DNA of 64,000 nt from Paramicrobacterium humi (GCF_900105715.1 NZ_FNRY01000001.1:1922001-1986000), one strand, 5' to 3'. Positions 39,059 through 48,071 are shown, counted from the first letter of the stretch. A program made the numbers and translations. The notes: generated by a model not told the origin, from the letters alone.

Positions 39059-41596
39059 ATGTCCTCATTCACACGTCGATCACGGCGGCTTGCCGCCGTG
39101 GGCGCGCTCGGCGGGCTGCTTGCGGCGCCGCTTGTCGCGATGTCGGCAGCAGCAGCCCCGGCCGACACCACAACAGCAACGATCAACCTACTGAACATCA
39201 ACGACTTCCACGGTCGCATCGACGCGAACACCGTGAAATTCGCGGGCACCGTCGAGCAGCTTCGAGCCGAGCACCCGGACAGCACGCTGTTCCTCTCGGC
39301 GGGTGACAACATCGGCGCCTCCCTCTTCGCATCGTCGATGGCGGACGACACACCGACGCTCGAGGTGCTGAACGCGTTGCAGCTTCAGGCATCGACCGTC
39401 GGCAACCACGAGTTCGACAAGGGTCTTTCCGACCTGACCGGCCGGGTCGCGGACACCGCGAACTTCCCGTACCTCGGCGCAAACGTGTATGCGAAGGGCA
39501 CGACTGATCCTCTCCTCGACGAGTATGCGATGTTCGATGTGCAGGGCATCTCGGTCGGCGTCATCGGAGCGGTTACCCAAGAGACGCCATCTCTCGTCTC
39601 GCCCGGTGGCATTCAGGACGTCGACTTCGGCGACCCTGTGGAAGCCGTCAACCGCGTCGCGGGGCAGCTCAGCGACGGAAACCCCGATAACGGCGAAGCT
39701 GATGTGATCGTCGCGGAGTACCACGAGGGTGCTGGCTTCGGCCAACCCGAAGGCGCAACGCTCGAGAACGAAGTCGCTGATGGCGGCGCCTTCGCCGACA
39801 TTGTGACGAAGACCGATCCCGCCGTCGACGCGATCTTCACCGGGCACACGCACAAGCAGTACGCGTGGCAGGACGGAAACGGTCGCCCCATCGTGCAGAC
39901 CGGCAGCTATGGCGAGAACATCGGTCAGATCGTGCTAAACGTCACGAAGACCGGCGACGACGTGTCCGTAATGATCGACGATCCTGAAAACGACGTGAGG
40001 AACGTCGCGCGTCTTGCGGCTGAAAAGGGCGCGACTGACGAGGAGACCGCGAAAAACAGTGCCGCCCTCGACGCCGATCTCATCTCTGACTATCCGCGCG
40101 TCGACCTCGTGAACGAGATCGTTCAGAAGGCCCTCGCCGATGCTGCCGTAGTTGGCAATCAGGTGATCGGGTCGGCTACCGCTGACATCACCACCGCCTT
40201 TACCTACCCAGAGGGCAAGGATCCCGCGCGCGACGACCGTGGCTCGGAGTCAACGCTCGGCAACTTCGTCGCTGACGCGCTACTCGCGACGCTCAAGGAA
40301 GACCGTCTGGGCGGCGCCGAGATCGGCGTCGTCAACCCCGGCGGACTGCGCGCCGAGCTGTACAAGGGTGACATCACGTACGCCGAGGCCAACGCCGTGC
40401 TGCCGTTCGTGAACAACCTGTGGACCACAACGCTCACGGGCGCACAGGTTAAGACGATGCTCGAGCAGCAGTGGCAGCGCGATGCCGAAGGGAACACTCC
40501 GTCGCGTGCGTACTTGCAACTCGGTCTCTCGGACAACGTCACCTACACGTACGATCCCGGTGCGGAGCGTGACAACCACATCACCTCGGTGACCGTCAAC
40601 GGCGAGCCGCTCGATCTCAAGCGCAACTATCGCATTGGCACGTTCAGCTTCCTGGCACAGGGCGGAGACAACTTCCACGTCTTCACCTCGGGAGAGAACA
40701 CCAAGGATTCCGGTCTCATCGATCGCGATGCGTGGATCGACTACATCACCAAGCAGTCGCCGATCTCGCCGAGCTACGACCGCCGCGCGGTCGCCGTCAC
40801 CGGCATCCCCACCGGTGCGGTTGACGCGGGCTCGAGCTTCGAGCTGCAGCTGTCGAAGCTGAACCTCACGTCACTCGGCGTTCCGACAGAGACTGAGCTC
40901 ACCGCCGCGATCGACGGGACGAGCATCGGAACGGCTCCGGTCACCGACGGGTCGAGCACCGTGACCATCGAGGTTCCGGCCGAAGCCGAGGACGGTGCGC
41001 ACACGCTCACCCTCACCGGCACCAAATCGGGCACCGTCGTGACGATCCCGCTCACGGTCACCGCCAAGGCGGCCGAGCCCGGCCCGGGAGAGCCCGGATC
41101 GAGCGAACCGCCGGCAGGGAAGCCCTCGCCCGCGACCGACGACAACCTGACCGGCGGCACCGAGGGCGGCATCTCCACCGTCACCGAGGCAAAGCCCGGG
41201 CAGACGATCACGATCAACGTCGGAACCGAGCACGCCGGTGAATGGGTGTCGGTCTGGCTGCACTCCACTCCGATCATGCTCAGCGACGGCTTCGTGCAGG
41301 TCTCGGCGGAAGGCACCGTGCAGGTGACGATCCCGGCCGATGCTCCCGCAGGCAACCACCGCATCGTCGTTCTCGCCGCCGATGGCTCCGTCATCGGCTG
41401 GCAGGACATCACGATCGCGGCGGCACCCGCCGCCGCCGACCCGGGCAATACGTCGAGCGCGCTGCCGCGAACCGGCGGTGACGTGCAGGAGCTGCTGCCG
41501 TTCGGCTTCCTGGCTCTCGGGCTGCTCGTCGCCGGCGGTGTTGCGTTTGGCATCAGCCGGCGCCGCGCGCACCGCGAGACGGTGAGCAAGAGCTAG
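39059..41596 (+). CDS. Cell-wall-anchored 5'-nucleotidase / metallophosphoesterase (LPXTG)
   Basis: The product has 845 residues from the ATG at 39059 with AGGAGAGAA in front. A signal peptide is followed by a metallophosphoesterase domain (INDFHGRID, GDNIGAS, VGNHEFDKG, TGHTHKQY) and a 5'-nucleotidase C domain (SESTLGNFVADALL-like GSESTLGNF, then FSFLAQGGDNF). An Ig-like segment and a Pro/Glu linker lead to the sorting signal: LPRTG near 802, a hydrophobic helix, and a basic tail (RRRAHRETVSKS). It releases phosphate from extracellular nucleotides and fits with the secreted nuclease 66 bp upstream. It needs a sortase, not seen here. Confidence 0.93.
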   Translation: MSSFTRRSRRLAAVGALGGLLAAPLVAMSAAAAPADTTTATINLLNINDFHGRIDANTVKFAGTVEQLRAEHPDSTLFLSAGDNIGASLFASSMADDTPTLEVLNALQLQASTVGNHEFDKGLSDLTGRVADTANFPYLGANVYAKGTTDPLLDEYAMFDVQGISVGVIGAVTQETPSLVSPGGIQDVDFGDPVEAVNRVAGQLSDGNPDNGEADVIVAEYHEGAGFGQPEGATLENEVADGGAFADIVTKTDPAVDAIFTGHTHKQYAWQDGNGRPIVQTGSYGENIGQIVLNVTKTGDDVSVMIDDPENDVRNVARLAAEKGATDEETAKNSAALDADLISDYPRVDLVNEIVQKALADAAVVGNQVIGSATADITTAFTYPEGKDPARDDRGSESTLGNFVADALLATLKEDRLGGAEIGVVNPGGLRAELYKGDITYAEANAVLPFVNNLWTTTLTGAQVKTMLEQQWQRDAEGNTPSRAYLQLGLSDNVTYTYDPGAERDNHITSVTVNGEPLDLKRNYRIGTFSFLAQGGDNFHVFTSGENTKDSGLIDRDAWIDYITKQSPISPSYDRRAVAVTGIPTGAVDAGSSFELQLSKLNLTSLGVPTETELTAAIDGTSIGTAPVTDGSSTVTIEVPAEAEDGAHTLTLTGTKSGTVVTIPLTVTAKAAEPGPGEPGSSEPPAGKPSPATDDNLTGGTEGGISTVTEAKPGQTITINVGTEHAGEWVSVWLHSTPIMLSDGFVQVSAEGTVQVTIPADAPAGNHRIVVLAADGSVIGWQDITIAAAPAAADPGNTSSALPRTGGDVQELLPFGFLALGLLVAGGVAFGISRRRAHRETVSKS

Positions 41597-41609
41597 CCGA
41601 CGCACATCT

Positions 41610-41656
41610 GGTCGCGGAGGGGTCACGTCACGGCGTCCCCTCCGCGACCGCGTTTT
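41610..41656 (+). terminator. Terminator after 5'-nucleotidase gene
   Basis: GGTCGCGGAGGGG (41610-41622) pairs perfectly with CCCCTCCGCGACC (41637-41649) and is followed by GCGTTTT. Confidence 0.88.
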
Positions 41657-41744
41657 CGGCGCTCGACGCAAAACCCGCTGTGAGGGCGCCTGAGCCGCGC
41701 GTGGCGCAGCGGCATCCGACCCCCGCCCCACCTACCATGAGGGA

Positions 41745-42380
41745 ATGTCGGCGAAACAGGGTCCCCACGGTCGTCAGCCTCGCAGCGTGTACATCAAACG
41801 GCGTCTCTGGGTGCTCGCGGGGCTCATCGCTGTGGTGGCCATCATTGTGCTCGTGATCTGGCGCCCCGGGTCGTCATCCGGCGCACAGGAACAGCCGAAG
41901 ACCGTCGCAACGAAGACAGCCGAGCCCAGCACGGCGGCGACCGAGGCCGCGGCAGACGACAGTGAGACGGTGTCGGAATGCTCGAAGGACACCGTTGAGG
42001 TCAAGGCCATCACCGACAAGACGACGTATGCGTCCGGTGAGGAGCCGCAGCTGTCGCTCTCGATAACGAACACGGGCGAGGCACCGTGCACGATCGACGT
42101 GGGCACCTCGCAGCAGGTCTTCACGATCACGAGCGGTAAAGACACCTACTGGACCTCGACCGACTGCCAGACGGAGCCCACGAACGCTGAGACCACGCTC
42201 GAGCCGGGCAAGACACTCACCTCGAAGCCGGCGATCGCGTGGGACCGCACGAGTTCGGACCCGAGCACGTGCGATTCCGACAAGCGTCCCGCCGTGGCGG
42301 CGGACGGCGCCTCCTACCACTTGACGACGTCGGTCGCGGGAATCACGTCGGAGAAGACCGCGCAGTTCGTGCTCTACTAG
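41745..42380 (+). CDS. Hypothetical membrane-anchored extracytoplasmic protein
   Basis: The product has 211 residues. A basic N-terminus and one helix (LWVLAGLIAVVAIIVLVIW) are followed by a Thr/Ala/Glu linker and a beta-rich domain with paired Cys (EC..., APC, DC, TC). The phrase LSITNTGEAPCTIDVGTSQQVFTITSG looks like an immunoglobulin-type fold that is exposed outside. It is similar in style to conserved Microbacteriaceae proteins of unknown function. Confidence 0.7.
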   Translation: MSAKQGPHGRQPRSVYIKRRLWVLAGLIAVVAIIVLVIWRPGSSSGAQEQPKTVATKTAEPSTAATEAAADDSETVSECSKDTVEVKAITDKTTYASGEEPQLSLSITNTGEAPCTIDVGTSQQVFTITSGKDTYWTSTDCQTEPTNAETTLEPGKTLTSKPAIAWDRTSSDPSTCDSDKRPAVAADGASYHLTTSVAGITSEKTAQFVLY

Positions 42381-42415
42381 GCCTCGCGTGGTGCGCAACC
42401 TGCGAGACTAGGAGC

Positions 42416-42820
42416 ATGGCCAAGGCGAAGAAGAACCCACCGGCGTTCCGGTCGGACGTGCTTGCAGAAGCCCTCGCGAAGCAGGACATGGCGGCGGTCG
42501 CGTTCGCGTTGCGCAACGATCGCATGGTCGTGCCGCTCATGAAGCCGGGTCAGCGTGACAAGCCGACGGATGCCGGCGAGATCTGGACGTACCGCCAGCC
42601 GGAGACCGGCAAGCTGGCTCTGCTGCTGTTCTCCGACGCGAAGAACCGGCCCGCCTCGCTGCCCCCGTTCGTCGGGCTTCACGACGGCCTCTGGCTGCAC
42701 ACCTTCCTGCGCACGCACGGCGATGCCATCGAGACGATCTTCTTCGACATCGCGGGCCCGCATCCCATGCAGGCCGCGCCGGCCGACATCATGAAGGTTC
42801 TCGATCTCGACATCGAGTAG
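42416..42820 (+). CDS. SseB-like N-terminal domain protein
   Basis: The product has 134 residues from the ATG at 42416, with GGAG just upstream. The order ALAKQDMAAVAFALRNDRMVVPLMKPG, then LALLLFSDAKNRPASLPPF, resembles the SseB N-terminal domain (a small alpha/beta domain of unknown role). It lies tail to tail with radA with no gap. Confidence 0.5.
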   Translation: MAKAKKNPPAFRSDVLAEALAKQDMAAVAFALRNDRMVVPLMKPGQRDKPTDAGEIWTYRQPETGKLALLLFSDAKNRPASLPPFVGLHDGLWLHTFLRTHGDAIETIFFDIAGPHPMQAAPADIMKVLDLDIE

Positions 42821-44179
42821 TCAGAAGGCCGTGTCGATCTCCCGGTCGCGCGGCGAGCCACCCGAGCGCTTCGCGAGGGCGAGCGCGTTCTGGATGCCGC
42901 CGGCTGCGGCGTCGACGACGGTCGAGTAGCCGAGACGCGAGGCTTCCGAGCGGCGCTGCTTGGCCGCAACGACGGGGCGGATCTCGCCGGCGAGGCTGAT
43001 CTCGCCGAACGCCGCGAGCGTGTGGGGGACCGGCCAGTCGCCGCGCGCGGAGGCGATCGCTATCGCTATCGCGAGGTCCGCTCCCGGCTCGGTCAGCCTC
43101 ACCCCGCCGACCGTGGAGACGTAGACGTCGTAGTCGCCAAGGGCCACGCCCGCACGCTTCTCGAGCACGGCCAAGAGCATCGACACGCGCGCCCCGTCGA
43201 CGCCGCTCGTGACGCGGCGGGCGTTCGGCGCCGTCGACTTCACAACGAGCGCCTGGATCTCGACGGGAAGCGCGCGGCGTCCCTCCATGGCGACAGTCAC
43301 GCACGTGCCCGACACCGCCGAGCCGCGGCTGAGGAACAGCTTCGACGGATCGGCGACCTCTGCGATGCCGGCGCCGGTCATCTCGAAGCAGCCAACCTCA
43401 TCGGTGGGTCCGAAGCGGTTCTTCAGCGCGCGGATGAAGCGCAGCGCCGTCTGACGGTCGCCCTCGAACTGGCACACGACGTCGACGAGGTGCTCGAGAA
43501 GTCGGGGCCCGGCGATCGTGCCGTCCTTGGTGACGTGCCCGACGAGCAGCAGGGGGAGCGAGCGCTCCTTCGCCACCCGGATGAGCGCGGCGGCGACTTC
43601 CCGCACCTGGCTCGGCTGGCCCGGCAGGCCGTCGACGCTGCTGCTGGCCACGGTCTGCACCGAGTCGACGATGAGCAGCTGCGGGTTAACCGTCTCGATC
43701 TGGCCGAGCACGGTCGCCAAATCGGTCTCGGACGCGAGGTACAGGTTGTCGTCGAGAGCCCCCGTGCGCTCGGCCCGCAACCGCACCTGACTGACGGACT
43801 CCTCCGCGCTCACGTAGAGCACCCGCGACTTGGCACGGGCCGTGCGCGCCGCGACCTCGAGAAGGAGCGTCGACTTGCCGACGCCTGGCTCGCCGGAGAC
43901 CAGGATCGCGGCACCGGGCACGATGCCGCCGCCGAGCACGCGATCGAACTCGTCGACGCCGCTGGGCCAGTGCGAAATCGACGTACTGGAGATGCCCGTG
44001 ATCGGCTTGGCGGCGCGATCTTCGGTGACGGATGCCGCTGTCACGCGCTTCTGGATGCCGCTCTGCGGGCCGGCCTCCACGACCGTTCCCCACTGCTGGC
44101 ATTCGCCACACCGTCCGACCCATTTCGCGGTCTGCCAGCCGCACTCCGTGCAGCTGTATGAGGAGAGGGTCTTTGCCAT
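42821..44179 (-). CDS. radA: DNA repair protein RadA
   Basis: The product has 452 residues from the ATG at 44179. The N-terminal zinc finger (CTECGWQTAKWVGRCGEC), the RecA-like core with Walker A SGEPGVGKST, the KNRFG motif (ALKNRFGPTDEVG) and the Lon-like C-terminal domain are all present. It promotes branch migration in recombination. Longer in-frame starts lie upstream but outside the conserved protein. Confidence 0.96.
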   Translation of the reverse strand: MAKTLSSYSCTECGWQTAKWVGRCGECQQWGTVVEAGPQSGIQKRVTAASVTEDRAAKPITGISSTSISHWPSGVDEFDRVLGGGIVPGAAILVSGEPGVGKSTLLLEVAARTARAKSRVLYVSAEESVSQVRLRAERTGALDDNLYLASETDLATVLGQIETVNPQLLIVDSVQTVASSSVDGLPGQPSQVREVAAALIRVAKERSLPLLLVGHVTKDGTIAGPRLLEHLVDVVCQFEGDRQTALRFIRALKNRFGPTDEVGCFEMTGAGIAEVADPSKLFLSRGSAVSGTCVTVAMEGRRALPVEIQALVVKSTAPNARRVTSGVDGARVSMLLAVLEKRAGVALGDYDVYVSTVGGVRLTEPGADLAIAIAIASARGDWPVPHTLAAFGEISLAGEIRPVVAAKQRRSEASRLGYSTVVDAAAGGIQNALALAKRSGGSPRDREIDTAF

Positions 44180-44278
44180 GTCTTCGAGCGTAGTCGCGGC
44201 GTCTGACACGGCACGCCGACGGGCGGCATCCGTCCTTCGATTCGCGTGGAGGGCACAGAATCGCTTACACTTGTCCGC

Positions 44279-44366
44279 GGTGACGTGTCCGAGCGGCCGA
44301 AGGTGCAACTCTCGAAAAGTTGTGTAGGGTAACCCCCTACCGTGGGTTCAAATCCCACCGTCACCG
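44279..44366 (+). tRNA. tRNA-Ser (CGA)
   Basis: This is a class II tRNA of 88 nt. The acceptor GGTGACG pairs with CGTCACC. The anticodon stem CAACT/AGTTG holds the loop CTCGAAA, giving CGA. A long variable arm (TAGGG..CCCTA) precedes the T arm. Discriminator G is followed by encoded CCA (44367-44369). Confidence 0.95.
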
Positions 44367-44372
44367 CCATTG

Positions 44373-44398
44373 AAAACCTCTGGTAAGCCAGGGGTTTT
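44373..44398 (+). terminator. Terminator of tRNA-Ser
   Basis: AAAACCTCTGG and CCAGGGGTTTT pair (one G-T) around a TAAG loop and end in a T-run, 3 bp after the CCA end. Confidence 0.85.
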
Positions 44399-44423
44399 CT
44401 GCTTTCTGGGTGGGTGCGTGGTA

Positions 44424-44625
44424 GGGTCCCCGCCCTTCATCGACATCGACGCTGTCGCAACGCACGCGTTCCTCGTTCTAGAGGCCCATGACGTGCTTCG
44501 CTCGCTCGGCCTTGGAAACCTCGACATCGGCCTGGTCCGCGGCCCAAACAGGCTCCTCACCCGCGCGCTGGCTCGCTGGGCGTACACGCGCGTTGCCACC
44601 GAGACCCGCAAGTATCTGCGCGCAG
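44424..44625 (+). pseudogene. Probable remnant of a STAS domain (SulP-type transporter)
   Basis: The 385-bp gap between tRNA-Ser and the next gene contains an open stretch reading FIDIDAVATHAFLVLEAHDVL and, after a short interruption, GLVRGPNRLLTRALARWA. The pattern 'Asp, small residues, Leu-rich helix, then strand ending in VRxxLxRA' is that of the STAS domain at the end of SulP sulfate transporters. No start, membrane part or proper end is present, so it looks like a decayed fragment. The rest of the gap holds nothing I recognise. Confidence 0.4.
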
Positions 44626-44783
44626 GTTTCCGCGGAAAATCGGGGCTTTCGTCATGTTGTTGGTCCTCGGTACGCGCGCGCCTGCTGCGCCGCACTGATC
44701 AGGCATCGAGAAGCCGCGCCGGCAGCCTCTGCTCTAGATTGAGTGCACGGCGGCACTGCCGCCCTCGACGAAGGGACACGGAT

Positions 44784-45239
44784 ATGGCAGATGAGCGGAA
44801 CACAAAAACCGGAGGCGGATTCAGCGCGGCCGAGCGCGCAGCGATGAAGCAGCGAGCCGCAGAACTGCGTGCGGAGAGCAAAGCGTCAAAAGGGGCAGCG
44901 AAGAAGCAGCAGGAGTTCCAGGCCTGCCTCGACGCGATCGCCGCCCTCGAGGGAACCGACAAGAAGATCGCGGAACGACTGCACGTTATCGTGAGCGAGG
45001 AGGCGCCGCAGCTCGACCCGAAGACGTGGTACGGCTTTCCCACCTATGCGCGGAACGGGAAGAACATCCTGTTCTACCAGCCGGCGTCGAAGTTCAAGAC
45101 GCGGTACGGCAACATAGGCTTCGCTGAGGATGCTCAGCTCGACGAGGGTGAGTTCTGGGCGACCGCCTACGCGGTGCTCGATGTGACGCCCGATGCCGAG
45201 AAGCAGCTGCGCGCGCTCGTGAAGAAGGCCGCCGGCTGA
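44784..45239 (+). CDS. DUF1801 domain protein
   Basis: The product has 151 residues. A charged Ala/Lys/Glu N-terminal helix (FSAAERAAMKQRAAELRAE) precedes a DUF1801 (YdhG-like) domain with KTWYGFPTYARNGKNILFYQPASKFKTRYGNIGF. The family has been described as iron-chaperone-like, but its role is not settled. A second, more distant DUF1801 gene is at 48447-48872. Confidence 0.85.
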   Translation: MADERNTKTGGGFSAAERAAMKQRAAELRAESKASKGAAKKQQEFQACLDAIAALEGTDKKIAERLHVIVSEEAPQLDPKTWYGFPTYARNGKNILFYQPASKFKTRYGNIGFAEDAQLDEGEFWATAYAVLDVTPDAEKQLRALVKKAAG

Positions 45240-45279
45240 AGGTCTGCCGACGTGCAGTCGCATGCCTGACGCACGGCAG

Positions 45280-45717
45280 TCAGAGGGATTCCGCCGCGCG
45301 CAGCGACTCGCTCACCCAGCGGGCGTAGTGGTGCCACGGATCGTCGCCGGCGCGGAGGCGGGCCGCGTGCTCGAGCAAGCGAGGCGCCGCGCTGAACCAC
45401 TCGCCGCCTTCGCGCAGGTCGGCGAACTGCTCGTGACGTGCTTTCTCCACGTCTCGTCCGCCGCGCTCGAAAGCGAGAAGCTCCTGATGCCAGAGTGCGG
45501 CGAGCCGCTGCTTGGGATTGCTGGAGGTGCCGATCTTCACCCTATCCGCGTAGCGGATGTAGTACACGACGTCGATGCGCGGGCGGGGGAGTTCCGGATC
45601 GGGGACGTCGCCGATGCGCCACCCGCAGACGGCGCAGTGCCAGCCATCCTGCTCCCGGATCCCCTTGGGCTCTCCGCACAGCAGGCACCGGTCGGGCATC
45701 ATTCCGCGAATCGTCAC
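45280..45717 (-). CDS. Zinc-ribbon plus GIY-YIG-like (T5orf172/Mug113) nuclease-domain protein
   Basis: The product has 145 residues; a start at Met6 or Met7 is also possible. An N-terminal zinc ribbon (CLLCGEP...CAVC) is followed by VVYYIRYADRVKIGTSSNPKQRLAAL, the strand-strand-helix core of the GIY-YIG-like T5orf172 group, and REGGEWF with the conserved Glu. It is a probable structure-specific nuclease. No phage genes lie beside it. Confidence 0.7.
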   Translation of the reverse strand: MTIRGMMPDRCLLCGEPKGIREQDGWHCAVCGWRIGDVPDPELPRPRIDVVYYIRYADRVKIGTSSNPKQRLAALWHQELLAFERGGRDVEKARHEQFADLREGGEWFSAAPRLLEHAARLRAGDDPWHHYARWVSESLRAAESL

Positions 45718-45752
45718 TGCGTCAGGCTACGGCACGCAGCCGACAGCACGTC

Positions 45753-47105
45753 TCACGCGAAGGCGAACACCGGCGGGAAGACGATCACGACGATCGCGGC
45801 CCATGCGAGGTAGACGGGCACGTAGGCCGTCTGCCAGCGCTCGAGCGCGGTGAAGCGCTCCTTCCCGCGCAGGAACCGCAGCTGCAGCCACGCCGCACCG
45901 GCGAGGTTCACGAGCAGGATCAGATTGAGCCCGAGCGACGCGAGCTTGTTCGCGCTCGCACCGTACGTCCCGATGCGGCCGAGCATCGCGGCGAGAACGA
46001 AAACGTCGACCACGAGTGCGGCGATGACAAGAACGAGCTGCATCGTCTCGAACCACGACGCCGGCGCGTCGGGGTTACGCGCGGACAGCGAGTACAGCAG
46101 CAGCCCGAGCGTCACAATGAGCACGAGGTCGAAGATGATGAGCAGGTCGCGATCGGCGTCGACGACGGTGCGCTGGACCACGGCCGTGCCGATCAGCACG
46201 AGCAGCATCATCGTGAACAGCGGAGTGAACACGCGCGTCAGCACGGGCGCGATGTTCTCGATGACGCTCTGCTTGGCCTCGACGAGCCACGCGGCGACGA
46301 CGACCGCTCCCGCAGCCCCGCAGGGCAGCATCCATTCGGTGACGAAGGGGAACGCGTCGACGCCGACCGCGAGGAAAACGCCGATCGTCAGAGCCGCGAG
46401 CACTCCGCCGCCGAGCGCGAGGAGCACGAAGTACACGACCCACTCGCCGGTGAAGCGGATGAGGTCCATGCGAGCGGCGCCGGAGCGCCAGTCGCCGTTG
46501 GCGTAGGCGATGCCCGCGACGATCCACAGGGCGACCACAGCGTGCACGGCCGCGAGCAGCTCCGTCATGCCGTCGGCCGCGAACGGGTATGCGTTGAGCA
46601 GCGCTCCCGCCGCGATGAAGGGCACGACGACGCCGATGATCGTCGTCGCGTGCGCGCGGCGGCGAACGAGGAAGTAGCCGGCGAGCATCGGCAGCAGGAG
46701 CAGCGCCGCGTTGCGCAGGTACACGTCCGCGGACGTCTCGAGGGAGAGCCCGAACAGCGCCGGCAGCTTGATGATGGCGCCCGCGATCACGGCGAAGACC
46801 AGCGCGACCGTCAGCCCCGAGTCGCGTCGGCCGGTCTTGCCCGTGTCGCCGATGACGAGCTGTTTCCACAGCCGCTCCGAGTGTTCGCGCGCGAACTCGC
46901 GGGAGAGCTCATCGATGCGGCCGAGTCGCTTGACCGCGACGAGGAACGCCTCATCATTCGAGAGACCGGATGCCGCAAGCGCCTCGATGCGGTCACGCAA
47001 GTGCGCTTCGAGCTCGTCGACGTCGGCGCCGATCTCCCGACGGCGCCCGATGAAGTCGCGCCACTGCGCGATCTGGGTCTCGAGCTCCTGGTCCGTCGCC
47101 GCCAT
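45753..47105 (-). CDS. Polytopic membrane protein with 'permease prefix' domain, partner of PadR
   Basis: The product has 450 residues from the ATG at 47105 overlapping the PadR stop. The N-terminal about 90 residues (QIAQWRDFIGRRREIGADVDELEAHLRDRIEALAASGLSNDEAFLVAVKRLG) match the small helical domain found before ABC permeases and next to PadR genes. About ten membrane helices follow. No transporter family is recognised. Confidence 0.75.
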   Translation of the reverse strand: MAATDQELETQIAQWRDFIGRRREIGADVDELEAHLRDRIEALAASGLSNDEAFLVAVKRLGRIDELSREFAREHSERLWKQLVIGDTGKTGRRDSGLTVALVFAVIAGAIIKLPALFGLSLETSADVYLRNAALLLLPMLAGYFLVRRRAHATTIIGVVVPFIAAGALLNAYPFAADGMTELLAAVHAVVALWIVAGIAYANGDWRSGAARMDLIRFTGEWVVYFVLLALGGGVLAALTIGVFLAVGVDAFPFVTEWMLPCGAAGAVVVAAWLVEAKQSVIENIAPVLTRVFTPLFTMMLLVLIGTAVVQRTVVDADRDLLIIFDLVLIVTLGLLLYSLSARNPDAPASWFETMQLVLVIAALVVDVFVLAAMLGRIGTYGASANKLASLGLNLILLVNLAGAAWLQLRFLRGKERFTALERWQTAYVPVYLAWAAIVVIVFPPVFAFA

Positions 47106-47473
47106 CACGCACCCCCGAACGCGATCGCGGCGTCGCCAGAGCGGCCTCGGCCCGACCAGACGCGGTCGAGCGAGCGGTTCACGACCGTCCACTGGCGGCG
47201 CTGCTCGGCGAGGGCCGCCGCGCCGTCCGGGCGCAGTCGGTAGTGCTTGCGGCGCCGCCCGTTCGGCGCCTCACCCCACGAGGATTCGATGTAGCCGAGG
47301 CGCTCGAGCCGGTGCAGCAGCGGGTACAGCATCCCGTCGCTCCACTCGAGTTCGCCGTCGGAGAGCTCGCTCACGCGCTGCAGGATCGCGTAGCCGTACG
47401 ATTCGCCGTCGGCGAGGATGCCGAGAACGAGCGGTGTCGCGGTCGCCGCGACGAGGTCCTTGCCGATGCGCAT
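47105..47473 (-). CDS. PadR-family transcriptional regulator
   Basis: The product has 122 residues. A winged helix with LVLGILADGESYGYAILQRVSELSDGELEWSDGMLYPLLHRLERLGYIES, then the wing GRRRKHYRL. PadR repressors of this subgroup control an adjacent membrane-protein gene, to which this one is coupled by ATGA. A GGAG ribosome site lies upstream, right after the probable operator. Confidence 0.93.
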   Translation of the reverse strand: MRIGKDLVAATATPLVLGILADGESYGYAILQRVSELSDGELEWSDGMLYPLLHRLERLGYIESSWGEAPNGRRRKHYRLRPDGAAALAEQRRQWTVVNRSLDRVWSGRGRSGDAAIAFGGA

Positions 47474-47482
47474 GCGCTCCTC

Positions 47483-47520
47483 CTACCTTGCAGTTCTATG
47501 TACGTAGAGCTACAAGGTAG
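47483..47520. promoter_or_regulatory. Probable PadR operator
   Basis: CTACCTTG (47483-47490) and CAAGGTAG (47513-47520) are exact inverted repeats. Between them CTATGTACGTAG is a second near-palindrome centred on GTAC, close to the ATGT/ACAT sites typical of PadR. It lies 10 bp before the padR start, where bound protein would block transcription. Confidence 0.65.
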
Positions 47521-47582
47521 CACGGTCGTGCGCGAGGGCGGCCGTGAGAACGCTGACAGCGACTCGGGGGCGTCGGCCCACG

Positions 47583-48071
47583 TCAGCCGTGCCGGAGCTG
47601 AGAGAGCACGAGCCCGATCGGGATGCTGACGATGATGATCGCGACGACGAGGCGGAACGTCCACAGCATGACGGGCGGTGCGGGCGCCGGCCGGCGCACG
47701 GCGAGCATGAACGTGATGAGGGAGACGAGCAGCAGGATGCCGCCGACGTCGACGATCGGCGGAGCCTCGAGCAGGGTCCCGCCGATCACGCCGGCGCTCC
47801 CGACCAGCCAGCCGCCGAGCTCGACGCCGATCGCGCGGCCGCTCAGCCGTTGCGCGAGTCGGGATTGCACGGCGCCGAGAGCGATGAGCGCGACGCCGAC
47901 GACCAGAACGAGATACGCCGAGGCCCATGAGCCGTGCTCGAGTCGGAGTGGCGCGGTGACGGCAGCCACCACGCCGCCCAGGATGATCGCGGCGCCGCCC
48001 GTCCACAGGAAGGGCAGCGTGCTGCGGCCGACGATCAGCGGAGTGCCTCGGTTGGTGAGGCGATCGCTCAC
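47583..48071 (-). CDS. Hypothetical membrane protein next to DUF2249 gene
   Basis: The product has 162 residues from a GTG at 48071 that overlaps the DUF2249 stop (GTGA). It has five hydrophobic segments, for example FLWTGGAAIILGGVVAAV and ILLLVSLITFMLAV. I recognise no family. The coupling suggests a shared task with the DUF2249 protein. Confidence 0.7.
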   Translation of the reverse strand: MSDRLTNRGTPLIVGRSTLPFLWTGGAAIILGGVVAAVTAPLRLEHGSWASAYLVLVVGVALIALGAVQSRLAQRLSGRAIGVELGGWLVGSAGVIGGTLLEAPPIVDVGGILLLVSLITFMLAVRRPAPAPPVMLWTFRLVVAIIIVSIPIGLVLSQLRHG

